The notes under the pieces are model-generated. The model was not told the DNA's origin, ran no database searches, and saw only the letters and a program-made list of their open reading frames with translations. From Flavobacteriales bacterium (GTDB lineage: Bacteria > Bacteroidota > Bacteroidia > Flavobacteriales_E > Vicingaceae): 42,663 nucleotides of DNA. Position numbers and translations under genes: made by a program. Shown one piece after another: positions 1 to 8,491 of the stretch; position 1 is the first letter of the stretch, and each line of letters begins with the position of its first letter. The stretch is taken from the NCBI GenBank assembly GCA_029262875.1, contig JAJCYO010000042.1:1-42663 (forward strand), read 5' to 3'.

Positions 1-273
1 TATTTTTGCTTTATTAAGCGATGCAGTCAAATCACTACCAGCTATCCTGGCCTTTTCATAGGCTTTATAATCGGCACCCTTTTCTAAAACAATAATGTAA
101 AAGATACGCGATAAACGATTAATTTCAATTTGTTTTTGCTCTGCCTTTATTTCTTTTTTGATGTAGCTTATCTCTTCTTTAGAAAAAACTTTTGTGGGTA
201 TTTCTTTTTCTGATGTGATTAAATAAACCGCATTATCATTTGCTCCTAATTTGCTCCCTTTTTTTATATCCAT
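1..273 (-). CDS. N-terminal part of a probable M17 leucyl aminopeptidase (partial)
   Basis: An open frame of 91 codons starts at an ATG whose complement is at 271-273 and runs off the left edge without a stop, so the C-terminal part is missing. The visible residues begin MDIKKGSKLGANDN and include a charged stretch around residues 35-50 and the segment EKARIAGSDLTASLNKAK near the cut. This matches my recollection of the variable N-terminal domain of Bacteroidota M17 (leucyl) aminopeptidases, in which an 'EK.R.AG..L...L' segment precedes the catalytic domain. The metal-binding catalytic domain lies outside the window, so the assignment rests on weak N-terminal similarity only. The gene is divergent from mqnC, with about 70 bases between the two starts. 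Confidence 0.5.
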   Translation of the reverse strand, partial: MDIKKGSKLGANDNAVYLITSEKEIPTKVFSKEEISYIKKEIKAEQKQIEINRLSRIFYIIVLEKGADYKAYEKARIAGSDLTASLNKAKI

Positions 274-288
274 GGTTGTTTTTTGTAG

Positions 289-296
289 TATTTTTG
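289..296 (+). promoter_or_regulatory. Probable -7 promoter element of mqnC
   Basis: TATTTTTG matches the Bacteroidota -7 consensus TAnnTTTG at every fixed position. It sits about 46 bases before the mqnC ATG, which would give a leader of roughly 40 bases. No convincing -33 TTTG lies at the usual spacing, so this is a motif match only. Confidence 0.35.
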
Positions 297-342
297 AAAA
301 AGCGAATTTAAGAATAATAAAGGATAATCTAAATACACGCTA

Positions 343-1467
343 ATGCAAGTAGATACATTATTAAAAAGAGCATTAAATCGAGAGTTTTTAAATGCAGCTG
401 AAGGCGAATTTTTATTTCATAATGCCTCAACTGCGGAGTTAATGTTTGTAGGGAATGAGCTTAAAAAACAAGCAAAAAACCACGATAAAGTAACGTGGAT
501 AATTGACAGAAACCTTAACACAACTAACGTCTGTATTGCAAATTGCAAATTTTGTAATTTCTTTCGAGTTCCTGGCCATGAAGAAGCTTATGTAACTTCT
601 ATGGAAGAATATCGAACTAAAATTGAAGAAACCATCAAATATGGGGGGAATCAATTATTGCTTCAGGGAGGACACCATCCAGATTTAGGGTTAAAATTTT
701 ATGTAGATACTTTTAAGGGAATAAAGGAAATGTTTCCAGACATAAAACTACACTGCTTAGGACCTCCAGAGATTGCCCACATAAGTAAACTTGAAGGAAT
801 TTCTCATACCGAAGTATTGAAAGCTTTGTCAGAAGCCGGGTTAGATTCTTTGCCTGGAGCAGGAGCTGAAATATTAAACGACAGGGTTAGAAGGTTAATT
901 TCTAAAGGAAAATGTTCTGGGAGAGAATGGTTAGATGTTATGAGAGCAGCTCATCAATTGAACATAACCACTTCGGGGACGATGATGTTTGGACACATTG
1001 AAACAGTAGCTGAAAGATTTGAGCACTTGGTGTTATTGCGTGAAGTTCAAAGTGAAAAACCAGAAAACGCTAAAGGATTTTTAGCTTTTATTCCTTGGCC
1101 ATTTATGGATGATGGAACATTATTAAAAAGGGTTAAAGGCGTCTCTAATAATGTGACAGACGATGAATATATTCGGATGATTGCATTGAGCAGGATCATG
1201 TTGCCAAATGTTGAAAACATTCAAGCTTCTTGGCTAACAGTTGGAGAGAAAACGGCACAAACTTGTTTGCACGCTGGGGCAAATGATTTTGGGTCAATTA
1301 TGATTGAAGAAAATGTTGTTTCTGCGGCTGGAGCACCACATCGCTTTACTGCAGACGAAATACAGGAATCGATTAGAAAAGCTGGTTTTGAGCCCCAATT
1401 AAGAACGCAAGAGTACGAAGAAAGGGAATTGCCAAAAGATATGGAGCAGCAAATAATTGATTATTAA
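343..1467 (+). CDS. mqnC: Cyclic dehypoxanthinyl futalosine synthase (radical SAM), MqnC
   Basis: A 374-residue radical SAM enzyme of the futalosine route to menaquinone. In this family MqnC converts dehypoxanthine futalosine to its cyclic form in the cytoplasm. The [4Fe-4S] ligands are seen as CxxxCxxC at C64, C68 and C71. They are preceded by VTWIIDRNLNTTNVC and followed by LLQGGHHPDL, GPPEIAH, LDSLPGAGAEIL and GTMMFGHIET, and later by FIPWPF and GANDFGSIMIEENVVSAAG. These blocks in this order fit MqnC better than MqnE, CofH or ThiH. Length is typical. The start is the first ATG, about 46 bases past a TAnnTTTG element. No other futalosine-pathway gene is visible in the window, so the rest of the pathway must be encoded elsewhere. 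Confidence 0.9.
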   Translation: MQVDTLLKRALNREFLNAAEGEFLFHNASTAELMFVGNELKKQAKNHDKVTWIIDRNLNTTNVCIANCKFCNFFRVPGHEEAYVTSMEEYRTKIEETIKYGGNQLLLQGGHHPDLGLKFYVDTFKGIKEMFPDIKLHCLGPPEIAHISKLEGISHTEVLKALSEAGLDSLPGAGAEILNDRVRRLISKGKCSGREWLDVMRAAHQLNITTSGTMMFGHIETVAERFEHLVLLREVQSEKPENAKGFLAFIPWPFMDDGTLLKRVKGVSNNVTDDEYIRMIALSRIMLPNVENIQASWLTVGEKTAQTCLHAGANDFGSIMIEENVVSAAGAPHRFTADEIQESIRKAGFEPQLRTQEYEERELPKDMEQQIIDY

Positions 1468-1573
1468 TGCAATCTTAACCCATCAAAACACGTCTTTACT
1501 TTCAGACAGGACCGTTTCATTTTAGTAACGGTAGATATAAGTGCTCAAAAAGTAGTAACTTTATTGGTTCTAA

Positions 1574-4228
1574 ATGTTAAAGAAACTCACGTACATATTA
1601 CTTTTTTTGGTTTCGGCCAATACTTTTGCCACACACAACCGAGCCGGAGAAATTACGTTTACTCATATTTCTGGGTTAACATATGGGATAACGGTTACTA
1701 CGTATACTAAGGATTCAAGCCCTGCCGATCGGCCAAAATTAGAAATTCGTTGGGGAGACAGTAGTCCTTTAGATTCCATACCAAGAGTCTTTGACTTATT
1801 ATTGGGAAATGACATTAAAAAGAATGTGTATTACGAAGAACATACCTATCCAGGGCCAAGCCCTGCTCCTTATATTATAAGTGTTGAAGATCCGAATAGA
1901 AATGCTGGAATCCTTAACATTCCCAACTCTGTTAATGTTGTTTTTTACTTACAAACCGAGTTATATATAAACCCATTTATGGGGATAAACAATTCTCCTG
2001 TTCTCTTGAACCCTCCAATAGATAATGCTTGTGTAGGGTCAATTTATGTTCACAATCCTGGTGCCGTAGATTCTGATGGGGACAGTCTATATTACACAAT
2101 ACAGCAAAGTTTAAAAGAAGGAGGGCAATTTATTCCGAGTTATCAATTTCCACAAGCCTCAAATTTTCTTACGATAGACAATTTTACTGGTGACTTAATA
2201 TGGGATTCGCCTATGATTGCAGGAGAATACAATGTTGCTATACTAATTGAAGAATTTAGGAATGGATTCAAAATAGGAAGTATTCTGAGGGATATGCAAA
2301 TAACTGTTGTTCCTAACTGTGATCCTCCACCGAATATTACCGGTGTTACAGATACTTGCGTGATTGCTGGAGATACGTTGAATGTTAACTATAGTGCAAC
2401 AGGAAGTTTTGCTGTCACATTAACCTCAACAGGAATACCTTACTCTTTAACATCACCTGCAATATTTCAACAAACAACCTTGCCAGCAACACTAACTTCT
2501 GCTAATTTTTATTGGGAAACTCAATGCAATCATGTAAGGAAAAGCCCTTATTTTATATCTATTAAAGGAATTGATGCAGGGCCTTACGAGTTAGCAGATT
2601 TTCATACTACAACAATTTTGGTAATAGGACCTAAACCTAAAAATGTGATGGCAACTGTTCAAACAAACAACATAAATTTAATTTGGGATAAAACAATATG
2701 TAGTCAAGTAACAGGGTATAAAATTTACAGAAGATTGGGGCCTTCAGGATGGACGCCAGGGCCATGTGAAACAGGAGTCCCTCCGTCAGCAGGGTTTCAA
2801 TTAATAGCAACAACGAGTTCAATAAATGACACTACATTTAGTGACAATAATAATGGTTTAGGGTTAATACCTGGAGAAGACTATTGTTACAGGATTGTTG
2901 CATGTTATCCAGATGGGGCACAAAGCATTGCTTCTGATGAAGTGTGTAACCAATTAATAAAAGATGTTCCTATAATCACACGGGTTAATGTAAATACAAC
3001 ATCACAGACAAATGGATCCATTTATGTAGAATGGTCTAAACCAACAGAGCATGATACAATTCAATGGGCTGGACCTTATCGATATTTGATTTACAGAGGA
3101 GAGCAAACGTCCTCTAATATGATTTTGATTGATTCAACAGCAACAATTAATGACACCATGTATACAGACACCATGTTGAACACCTTAGATTTTCAGTACT
3201 ATTACCGTATTGACATCTATAACTTGACAGGTGGAACGAGAGATTTAATGGGTCAATCTACTGTTGCGTCTTCGGTTTATTTAAACTTAACGCCTTCCGA
3301 TAACGAATTAACATTAACATGGAACGAAGCGGTTCCATGGACAAATACCCAACATGTTATTTATCGACAAAACCCATTTACGTTAAATTTTGATTCGTTG
3401 GATATTACCTCGAACAACATGTATGTTGATACTGGGTTGGCAAATTTAACCACCTATTGCTATAAAGTGAAAAGCATAGGAAGTTATTCTTCTCCAGGAA
3501 CGATAGATCCAATCGAAAATTTTTCACAAGAGAAATGTGATCAACCAGAAGATAATATTAAGCCTTGTCCGCCAAGTTTATGTGTTGAGGTTAACTGTCA
3601 ATTGCAACAAAATAAATTGCATTGGATTAATCAGAATCCAGGGTGTGCAGATGACGTGTTACAATTTAATATATATAAGAAAGACTCACTTAATGGAGAG
3701 TATGTCTTAATTGCAAATATCCCTAATGGGACTGATTCAACATATTTACATGATAATGTTTTATCGATAGTGGGTTGTTATGTAATAACTGGTCTTGATT
3801 CTGTTGGAAACGAAAGTTTGTTTAGTGATTCTGTTTGCGTAGACAATCCAAATGGAGCTTGTGCAGGAAACAACGGGTGTGTTTATAACACTGATGAAAC
3901 AGCAGCGACAAATTGTTTTGTTTATCGATTGCCAAATGTATTTACACCAGGACAAGATGGACACAATGATGTATTTGTTCCTTTTCCTTATCAATTCGTA
4001 GAATCGGTAGACATGCAAATTTTTAATCGTTGGGGTAACTTGGTCTACCAAACATCAGATCCTGATATTTTATGGGAAGGAGTAAACCAAGAGAACGGTA
4101 AAGAATGTGCAGATGGAACATATTATTATGTTTGTACCGTTAACGAAGTATGTTTATCAGGGATAGAACCAAGAATAATAAAAGGCTTTATAACATTAAT
4201 AAAAAATAAAGGGACAACGAAACCATAG
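1574..4228 (+). CDS. Secreted protein with FN3-like domains and a type B T9SS (gliding-motility-associated) C-terminal domain
   Basis: An 884-residue exported protein. Residues 1-19 form a signal peptide (MLKKLTYILLFLVSANTFA). The next ~230 residues are a beta-rich region of a kind seen in Bacteroidota surface proteins, containing DPNRNAGI and DSDGDSLYYTI, which looks cadherin/Ig-like. From about residue 350 come several fibronectin-III-like units marked by 'GYKIYRR', 'YLIYRGE' and 'FNIYKKD'. The C-terminal ~98 residues start with LPNVFTPGQDGHNDVF and contain MQIFNRWGNLVYQ, the hallmark of the gliding-motility-associated C-terminal domain used as a T9SS type B sorting signal. The protein is therefore inferred to be secreted across the outer membrane; its ligand is unknown. 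A 6-bp inverted repeat (ACCGTT at 1511-1516, AACGGT at 1527-1532) lies just upstream. The riboflavin synthase gene begins 2 bases after its stop. Confidence 0.85.
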   Translation: MLKKLTYILLFLVSANTFATHNRAGEITFTHISGLTYGITVTTYTKDSSPADRPKLEIRWGDSSPLDSIPRVFDLLLGNDIKKNVYYEEHTYPGPSPAPYIISVEDPNRNAGILNIPNSVNVVFYLQTELYINPFMGINNSPVLLNPPIDNACVGSIYVHNPGAVDSDGDSLYYTIQQSLKEGGQFIPSYQFPQASNFLTIDNFTGDLIWDSPMIAGEYNVAILIEEFRNGFKIGSILRDMQITVVPNCDPPPNITGVTDTCVIAGDTLNVNYSATGSFAVTLTSTGIPYSLTSPAIFQQTTLPATLTSANFYWETQCNHVRKSPYFISIKGIDAGPYELADFHTTTILVIGPKPKNVMATVQTNNINLIWDKTICSQVTGYKIYRRLGPSGWTPGPCETGVPPSAGFQLIATTSSINDTTFSDNNNGLGLIPGEDYCYRIVACYPDGAQSIASDEVCNQLIKDVPIITRVNVNTTSQTNGSIYVEWSKPTEHDTIQWAGPYRYLIYRGEQTSSNMILIDSTATINDTMYTDTMLNTLDFQYYYRIDIYNLTGGTRDLMGQSTVASSVYLNLTPSDNELTLTWNEAVPWTNTQHVIYRQNPFTLNFDSLDITSNNMYVDTGLANLTTYCYKVKSIGSYSSPGTIDPIENFSQEKCDQPEDNIKPCPPSLCVEVNCQLQQNKLHWINQNPGCADDVLQFNIYKKDSLNGEYVLIANIPNGTDSTYLHDNVLSIVGCYVITGLDSVGNESLFSDSVCVDNPNGACAGNNGCVYNTDETAATNCFVYRLPNVFTPGQDGHNDVFVPFPYQFVESVDMQIFNRWGNLVYQTSDPDILWEGVNQENGKECADGTYYYVCTVNEVCLSGIEPRIIKGFITLIKNKGTTKP

Positions 4229-4230
4229 TT

Positions 4231-4818
4231 ATGTTTACAGGAATTATAGAAGGATTAGGAGAGGTGGTCGCAATTGAAAAACAAGGAGAAAATGTTCATT
4301 TTTCAATTAAGAGCTCTTTTACAAGTGAATTAAAAGTTGATCAAAGTTTGGCCCACAATGGTGTTTGTTTAACTGTTGTGAAGATAGATGGAGAGACATA
4401 CACTGTTACAGCAATTAAAGAGACATTAGATAAATCAAGTTTAGGAAGCTTAGTAGTAGGCAGTTTAGTTAACTTGGAAAGGGCAATGCTTGCCAATGGT
4501 CGTTTTGATGGACATGTTGTTCAGGGTCATGTTGACCAAACGGCAGTATGCAGTTCAGTTATAGAAGAAGACGGAAGTTGGACTTTTACTTTTGATTATG
4601 ATAGTGAAAACGGAAACATCACCGTTGAAAAAGGTTCTATCACAGTAAACGGAGTGAGTTTAACGGTGGTCAATTCTCAAAATGGTCAATTCTCGGTGTG
4701 TATTATTCCTTTTACCAAAGAGCACACCACTTTTAATAATTTAAAAGGAGGAGACAAAGTAAATTTGGAGTTTGATATTATTGGAAAGTATGTAGCCAAG
4801 TTATTGGTTAAAGCCTAA
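4231..4818 (+). CDS. ribE: Riboflavin synthase, alpha subunit
   Basis: A 195-residue protein that disproportionates two 6,7-dimethyl-8-ribityllumazine molecules into riboflavin, the last step of the riboflavin pathway. It begins with the diagnostic MFTGIIEGLGEV and consists of two lumazine-binding repeats (about residues 1-97 and 98-190). Each repeat carries the 'NGVCLTVV' / 'NGVSLTVV' signature, and GHVVQGHVDQ marks the linker. Length is normal. The ATG is two bases after the stop of the preceding cargo gene, so the two are probably co-transcribed although functionally unrelated. The stop codon overlaps that of metF on the other strand. The symbol ribE (ribC in some species) is by family. 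Confidence 0.93.
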   Translation: MFTGIIEGLGEVVAIEKQGENVHFSIKSSFTSELKVDQSLAHNGVCLTVVKIDGETYTVTAIKETLDKSSLGSLVVGSLVNLERAMLANGRFDGHVVQGHVDQTAVCSSVIEEDGSWTFTFDYDSENGNITVEKGSITVNGVSLTVVNSQNGQFSVCIIPFTKEHTTFNNLKGGDKVNLEFDIIGKYVAKLLVKA

Positions 4819-5768
4819 AAAACAGCCTTAACAACTTCTCTTACAGCCAGTGATTTCCCCATGGTATAGTAATGGATACATGGAACACCAAAATCAAGTA
4901 AATCTTTAGACTGTTTGATGGCCCAATCAATTCCAACTTGTTTTACGGCATCATTATCTTCACACTTTTCAATTGCATCAACCAATTCATCTGGCAAATC
5001 GATATGGAAAAATTTAGGCAATGAAAGAATTTGCTTTTTTGTAGATATTGGTTTAATTCCAGGAATAATGGGAACTGTGATTCCTTCTTCTCTACAAATT
5101 TCAACAAAAGCTTTAAACTTAGCGTTGTCGTAAAACAATTGAGTAACGATGTATTCGGCACCAGCATCAATTTTTTGTTTTAAGTACTTCAAATCGTTTT
5201 TCATATTTGGAGCCTCAAAATGCTTTTCAGGATATCCCGCAACACCAATGCTAAAGTTAGTTGGAGTAGCATTTTGTAAATCTTCATCCATGTAGTCGCC
5301 ATTGTTAAGTCCTGCCACTTGCTTCACTAAATCCACAGCATAATGGTGTCCATCTTCTTCTGGAACAAAAGCAGGTTCAGTTTTAATGGGATCACCTCGC
5401 AACAACAAAACATTGTCTATTCCTAAAAAGTTGAGGTCAATTAAGGCGTTCTCTGTCTCTTCTTTGGTAAATCCCCCACAAATGATATGTGGAATAGCAT
5501 CTACTTTGTATTTGTTTACAATTGCAGCACAAATACCAACGGTTCCAGGTCTTTTTTTGATGGAAATTTTTTCTAAGTACCCTTTTTCTCTTTTCTTGTA
5601 AACAAACTCCTCTCTGTGATAGGTAACATTAACAAATGCTGGCCCAAACTCTATCAAAGGATCAATTCCCTCATAAATAGCTTGAATTCCTTTTCCTTTT
5701 AATGGAGGAAGAATTTCCAACGAAAAGATTGGTGATTTAGCTTGTTTTAAATGTTCTGTTACTTTCAT
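4815..5768 (-). CDS. metF: Methylenetetrahydrofolate reductase
   Basis: A 317-residue FAD-dependent TIM-barrel enzyme reducing 5,10-methylene-THF to 5-methyl-THF for methionine synthesis. Family blocks seen are SLEILPPLKGKG (with the conserved early Glu), FVNVTYH, the LLRGDP segment, FSIGVAGYPEKH, IVTQLFYDN and IPGIKPI. Length is close to the bacterial norm of about 300. The ATG at 5766-5768 is about 50 bases downstream of a TACATTTG promoter element. Its stop (5815 region is not involved; complement at 4815-4817) overlaps the riboflavin synthase stop by four bases, leaving no room for a terminator between these convergent genes. Confidence 0.95.
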   Translation of the reverse strand: MKVTEHLKQAKSPIFSLEILPPLKGKGIQAIYEGIDPLIEFGPAFVNVTYHREEFVYKKREKGYLEKISIKKRPGTVGICAAIVNKYKVDAIPHIICGGFTKEETENALIDLNFLGIDNVLLLRGDPIKTEPAFVPEEDGHHYAVDLVKQVAGLNNGDYMDEDLQNATPTNFSIGVAGYPEKHFEAPNMKNDLKYLKQKIDAGAEYIVTQLFYDNAKFKAFVEICREEGITVPIIPGIKPISTKKQILSLPKFFHIDLPDELVDAIEKCEDNDAVKQVGIDWAIKQSKDLLDFGVPCIHYYTMGKSLAVREVVKAVF

Positions 5769-5818
5769 TTGAGCTTAACAATTATTATTGGTCGAGATTC
5801 CCGACAAAATTTAATTTG

Positions 5819-5826
5819 CAAATGTA
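5819..5826 (-). promoter_or_regulatory. Probable -7 promoter element of metF
   Basis: On the minus strand this reads TACATTTG, a full match to TAnnTTTG. A TTTTG lies 14 bases upstream (complement of 5841-5845), closer than the usual -33 spacing. The predicted leader is about 45 bases. Confidence 0.45.
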
Positions 5827-5907
5827 ATAGAGAACTTTGTCAAAACGAAATTTAATTTTCAATTAAACCTTTATGGACTGCTTATAGGAAACCATAAGTT
5901 AAAAAAG

Positions 5908-5915
5908 TAAGTTTG
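5908..5915 (+). promoter_or_regulatory. Probable -7 promoter element of lepA; decides the lepA start
   Basis: TAAGTTTG is a full match to TAnnTTTG. It includes the in-frame TTG at 5913, so that TTG would lie inside the promoter and upstream of the transcription start. This favours the ATG at 5934 as the true lepA start. Confidence 0.5.
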
Positions 5916-5933
5916 TACCCTTATTTGGTAAGC

Positions 5934-7727
5934 ATGAAGAATATTAGAAACTTTTGTATTATCGCCCATATTGACCATGGTAAAAGTACCTTGGCAGATA
6001 GGCTATTACAAACGACAGGGACGATATCTGACAGAGATTTGCAAGAGCAGACCTTAGACGATATGGACATTGAAAGGGAGCGAGGAATAACAATTAAGAG
6101 CCATGCCATCCAAATGGAGTATAATTACGAAGGAGAGGATTACATTCTTAATTTAATTGATACTCCGGGTCACGTTGATTTTTCTTATGAAGTTTCGAGG
6201 TCTATAGCTTCTTGTGAAGGAGCATTGTTAATTGTTGATGCAACCCAAGGAATACAAGCACAAACCATATCTAACCTCTATTTAGCAATAGAGAATGATT
6301 TAGAAATCATTCCGGTGATGAATAAAATGGACTTGCAAAGTGCTATGCCTGAAGAAGTAAAAGACCAAATAGTGGACTTGATAGGATGTGATAGAGAGGA
6401 AATAATTTCGGCAAGTGGAAAAACAGGGTTAGGCGTTGAAGAGGTTTTAAAAGCTGTAATAGAAAGAGTTCCAGCTCCTGTTGGTGATCCAACTGCTCCT
6501 TTTCAAGCATTGATTTTTGATTCTGTTTTTGATTCATATAGAGGGATTAATGCTTATTTCAAAGTACTAAACGGAGAAATAAAGAAGGGAGAAAAAGTGA
6601 AATTTATTAATACGGATAAAGAATACTTTGCAGATGAGATAGGGACGCTGAAATTGACCCAAGAGCCGAAACCGGTAATTAAAACAGGAGATGTTGGTTA
6701 TATTATTTCTGGAATTAAAGTGGCTAAAGAAGTAAAGGTCGGAGATACCATTACTACCGTTGCCAATCCAGCAGAAGCAATTCAAGGGTTTGAAGATGTT
6801 AAACCAATGGTTTTTGCTGGGATCTACCCAGTTGATACTGATGAATATGAAGAATTGCGTGATGCGATGGAGAAGCTTCAGCTAAATGACGCTTCGTTAA
6901 CCTTTGAACCAGAATCTTCTGCAGCCTTAGGGTTCGGATTTCGATGTGGGTTTTTAGGAATGTTGCACATGGAAATTATACAGGAACGTTTAGAAAGAGA
7001 GTTTGACATGACTGTCATTACCACGGTACCAAACGTATCATACCACGCATTTTTAACGAGAGACAAAGAGACCCCAATTATCGTAAATAATCCAATTGAT
7101 TTTCCAGATCCAAGCATGATTCATAGAATGGAAGAACCTTACATTAAAGCTTCTGTTATTACCAAAGCTGATTATGTTGGTTCAATAATGAGTTTATGCA
7201 TTGAGAAAAGAGGTGAACTAACAAATCAGGTTTACTTAACGACAGACAGAGTAGAATTAAACTTTAATGTACCCTTAGCTGAAATCGTTTTTGATTTTTA
7301 TGACAGGTTAAAATCCATTTCAAGGGGGTATGCTTCGTTTGATTACCATCCAATTGGATTTAGAGAATCTCAATTGGTGAAAATGGACATCTTATTAAAT
7401 GGAGATATGGTTGATGCCTTATCTGCATTAGTACATAAGGACAATGCTTACGAATTGGGTAAAAAAATCTGTAAAAAATTAAGAGAATTGATACCTAGAC
7501 AACAATTTGCTATTGCCATTCAAGCGGCAATTGGATCCAAAATAATTTCTAGGGAATCATTATCTGCTTTACGTAAAGATGTTACTGCCAAATGTTATGG
7601 AGGAGATATTTCACGTAAACGTAAGTTGCTGGAAAAACAAAAAGCAGGGAAGAAAAAGATGAAGCAAATTGGGAATGTAGAAATACCACCAAAAGCATTT
7701 TTAGCAGTATTGAAGTTGAATGACTAA
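5934..7727 (+). CDS. lepA: Elongation factor 4 (LepA) GTPase
   Basis: A 597-residue translational GTPase that acts on ribosomes with mis-set or stalled tRNA positions. The G-domain motifs are AHIDHGKST (P-loop), [12 protein letters not shown] (switch I region), DTPGHVDF and NKMD. EF-G-like domains follow, and then the LepA-specific C-terminal region with [18 protein letters not shown] and [11 protein letters not shown]. The start [19 protein letters not shown] matches the family. An in-frame TTG seven codons upstream would overlap the -7 promoter element and was not used. The length is the usual one. The predicted leader is only about 12-15 bases. The gene is convergent with the intradiol-dioxygenase-like lipoprotein gene, 64 bases away, with no clear terminator between them. 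Confidence 0.96.
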   Translation: MKNIRNFCIIAHIDHGKSTLADRLLQTTGTISDRDLQEQTLDDMDIERERGITIKSHAIQMEYNYEGEDYILNLIDTPGHVDFSYEVSRSIASCEGALLIVDATQGIQAQTISNLYLAIENDLEIIPVMNKMDLQSAMPEEVKDQIVDLIGCDREEIISASGKTGLGVEEVLKAVIERVPAPVGDPTAPFQALIFDSVFDSYRGINAYFKVLNGEIKKGEKVKFINTDKEYFADEIGTLKLTQEPKPVIKTGDVGYIISGIKVAKEVKVGDTITTVANPAEAIQGFEDVKPMVFAGIYPVDTDEYEELRDAMEKLQLNDASLTFEPESSAALGFGFRCGFLGMLHMEIIQERLEREFDMTVITTVPNVSYHAFLTRDKETPIIVNNPIDFPDPSMIHRMEEPYIKASVITKADYVGSIMSLCIEKRGELTNQVYLTTDRVELNFNVPLAEIVFDFYDRLKSISRGYASFDYHPIGFRESQLVKMDILLNGDMVDALSALVHKDNAYELGKKICKKLRELIPRQQFAIAIQAAIGSKIISRESLSALRKDVTAKCYGGDISRKRKLLEKQKAGKKKMKQIGNVEIPPKAFLAVLKLND

Positions 7728-7791
7728 CGGGTTAGGATAAGTTGTATATACTATTCACTGCATTTAGAATCTACCCCTAAAAGTTCCATAC

Positions 7792-8421
7792 TTATTTAAA
7801 TTTTTCAAGAACAATATTTCGTTCACCTCTTAAAACATTGTTTTCATCTTTTGTCAAAACTATAATGTTAGAAAACCCTCCACTTCTCTTGACATTTTTT
7901 TTATATTCATTTGTAATTCTTGGATCATCAGCAAACCATGTAGCAGTGAGCCAATATTCAGGATAATCAGTACCTTGAATGTTATAATGAATATGTGCAG
8001 GTTCCCCTCCGTGACTGTGATACGGAGCAGGGCGGATGGTCTCAAACTTATATTTACCGTTTGAATCTGTTTTCATCCACCCTCTTAAATATCCGTGGTA
8101 CTTACCATTTCCTTTTTCATTTCCTTTTTTAGGGTAAAGGCCTTTAATGTTGGTGTGATGAACGTAGACGATAATATCTTTTGCAGGAGTTTTACGATCA
8201 GGGAGATACACTGTTCCTGAGATGATGAGCTTCTCTCCTGCTTCTCCTTTAGGAGGAATAACTGTATTCCAGGTAACATTTTGTGGGGCTTCTGAGGTTC
8301 CGCACCAGTTACATTTTTCTTGATTCGTACTTATGATACTGTTGGTATTATTTTCTGTCTGTGAACAGGCAAAAAAAATGGCGTATAAGCTTATTAAGCA
8401 GAGAAATAATGTTTTTTTCAT
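7792..8421 (-). CDS. Intradiol ring-cleavage dioxygenase-like lipoprotein
   Basis: About 209 residues. The N-terminus MKKTLFLCLISLYAIFFAC ends in a lipobox-like cysteine (C19), predicting a lipoprotein. An ATG two codons further upstream (8427) is the alternative start. The mature part has a CxxC pair (KCNWCG) and then a domain resembling the intradiol dioxygenase fold: 'ISGTVYLPDRKTPAKDIIVYV', 'GYLRGWMKTDSNGKYKF', TIRPAPY and PAHIHY. In catechol dioxygenases two Tyr and two His bind non-haem Fe(III). Candidates here are the Tyr of RPAPY and the two His of HIH, plus an upstream Tyr. Extracytoplasmic members of this superfamily are common in Bacteroidota, and their substrates are mostly unknown, so catechol cleavage is not claimed. 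The gene follows the DUF5686 gene on the same strand after about 65 bases. Confidence 0.75.
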   Translation of the reverse strand: MKKTLFLCLISLYAIFFACSQTENNTNSIISTNQEKCNWCGTSEAPQNVTWNTVIPPKGEAGEKLIISGTVYLPDRKTPAKDIIVYVHHTNIKGLYPKKGNEKGNGKYHGYLRGWMKTDSNGKYKFETIRPAPYHSHGGEPAHIHYNIQGTDYPEYWLTATWFADDPRITNEYKKNVKRSGGFSNIIVLTKDENNVLRGERNIVLEKFK

Positions 8422-8491
8422 AATCATTTCTTTCTATAACGCATTATCTTCAAAAAGATACGATTATTAAGATTAAATATTCTTTCGATGA

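Noticed and set aside
343-1467. Assignment as MqnE, CofH or ThiH
   Set aside because: The blocks LLQGGHHPDL, GTMMFGHIET, FIPWPF and GANDFGSIMIEENVVSAAG fit MqnC best.
5913-5933. Upstream TTG start that would extend LepA by seven residues
   Set aside because: It overlaps a perfect -7 promoter element, and the family start [19 protein letters not shown] fits the ATG at 5934.
7728-7791. Terminator between lepA and the convergent lipoprotein gene
   Set aside because: Only a 5-bp palindrome around the lepA stop and no stable stem with a T run.
8445-8460. Hairpin TATCTT/AAGATA upstream of the lipoprotein gene as a regulatory element
   Set aside because: Six AT-rich pairs are expected by chance in this composition; no supporting context.
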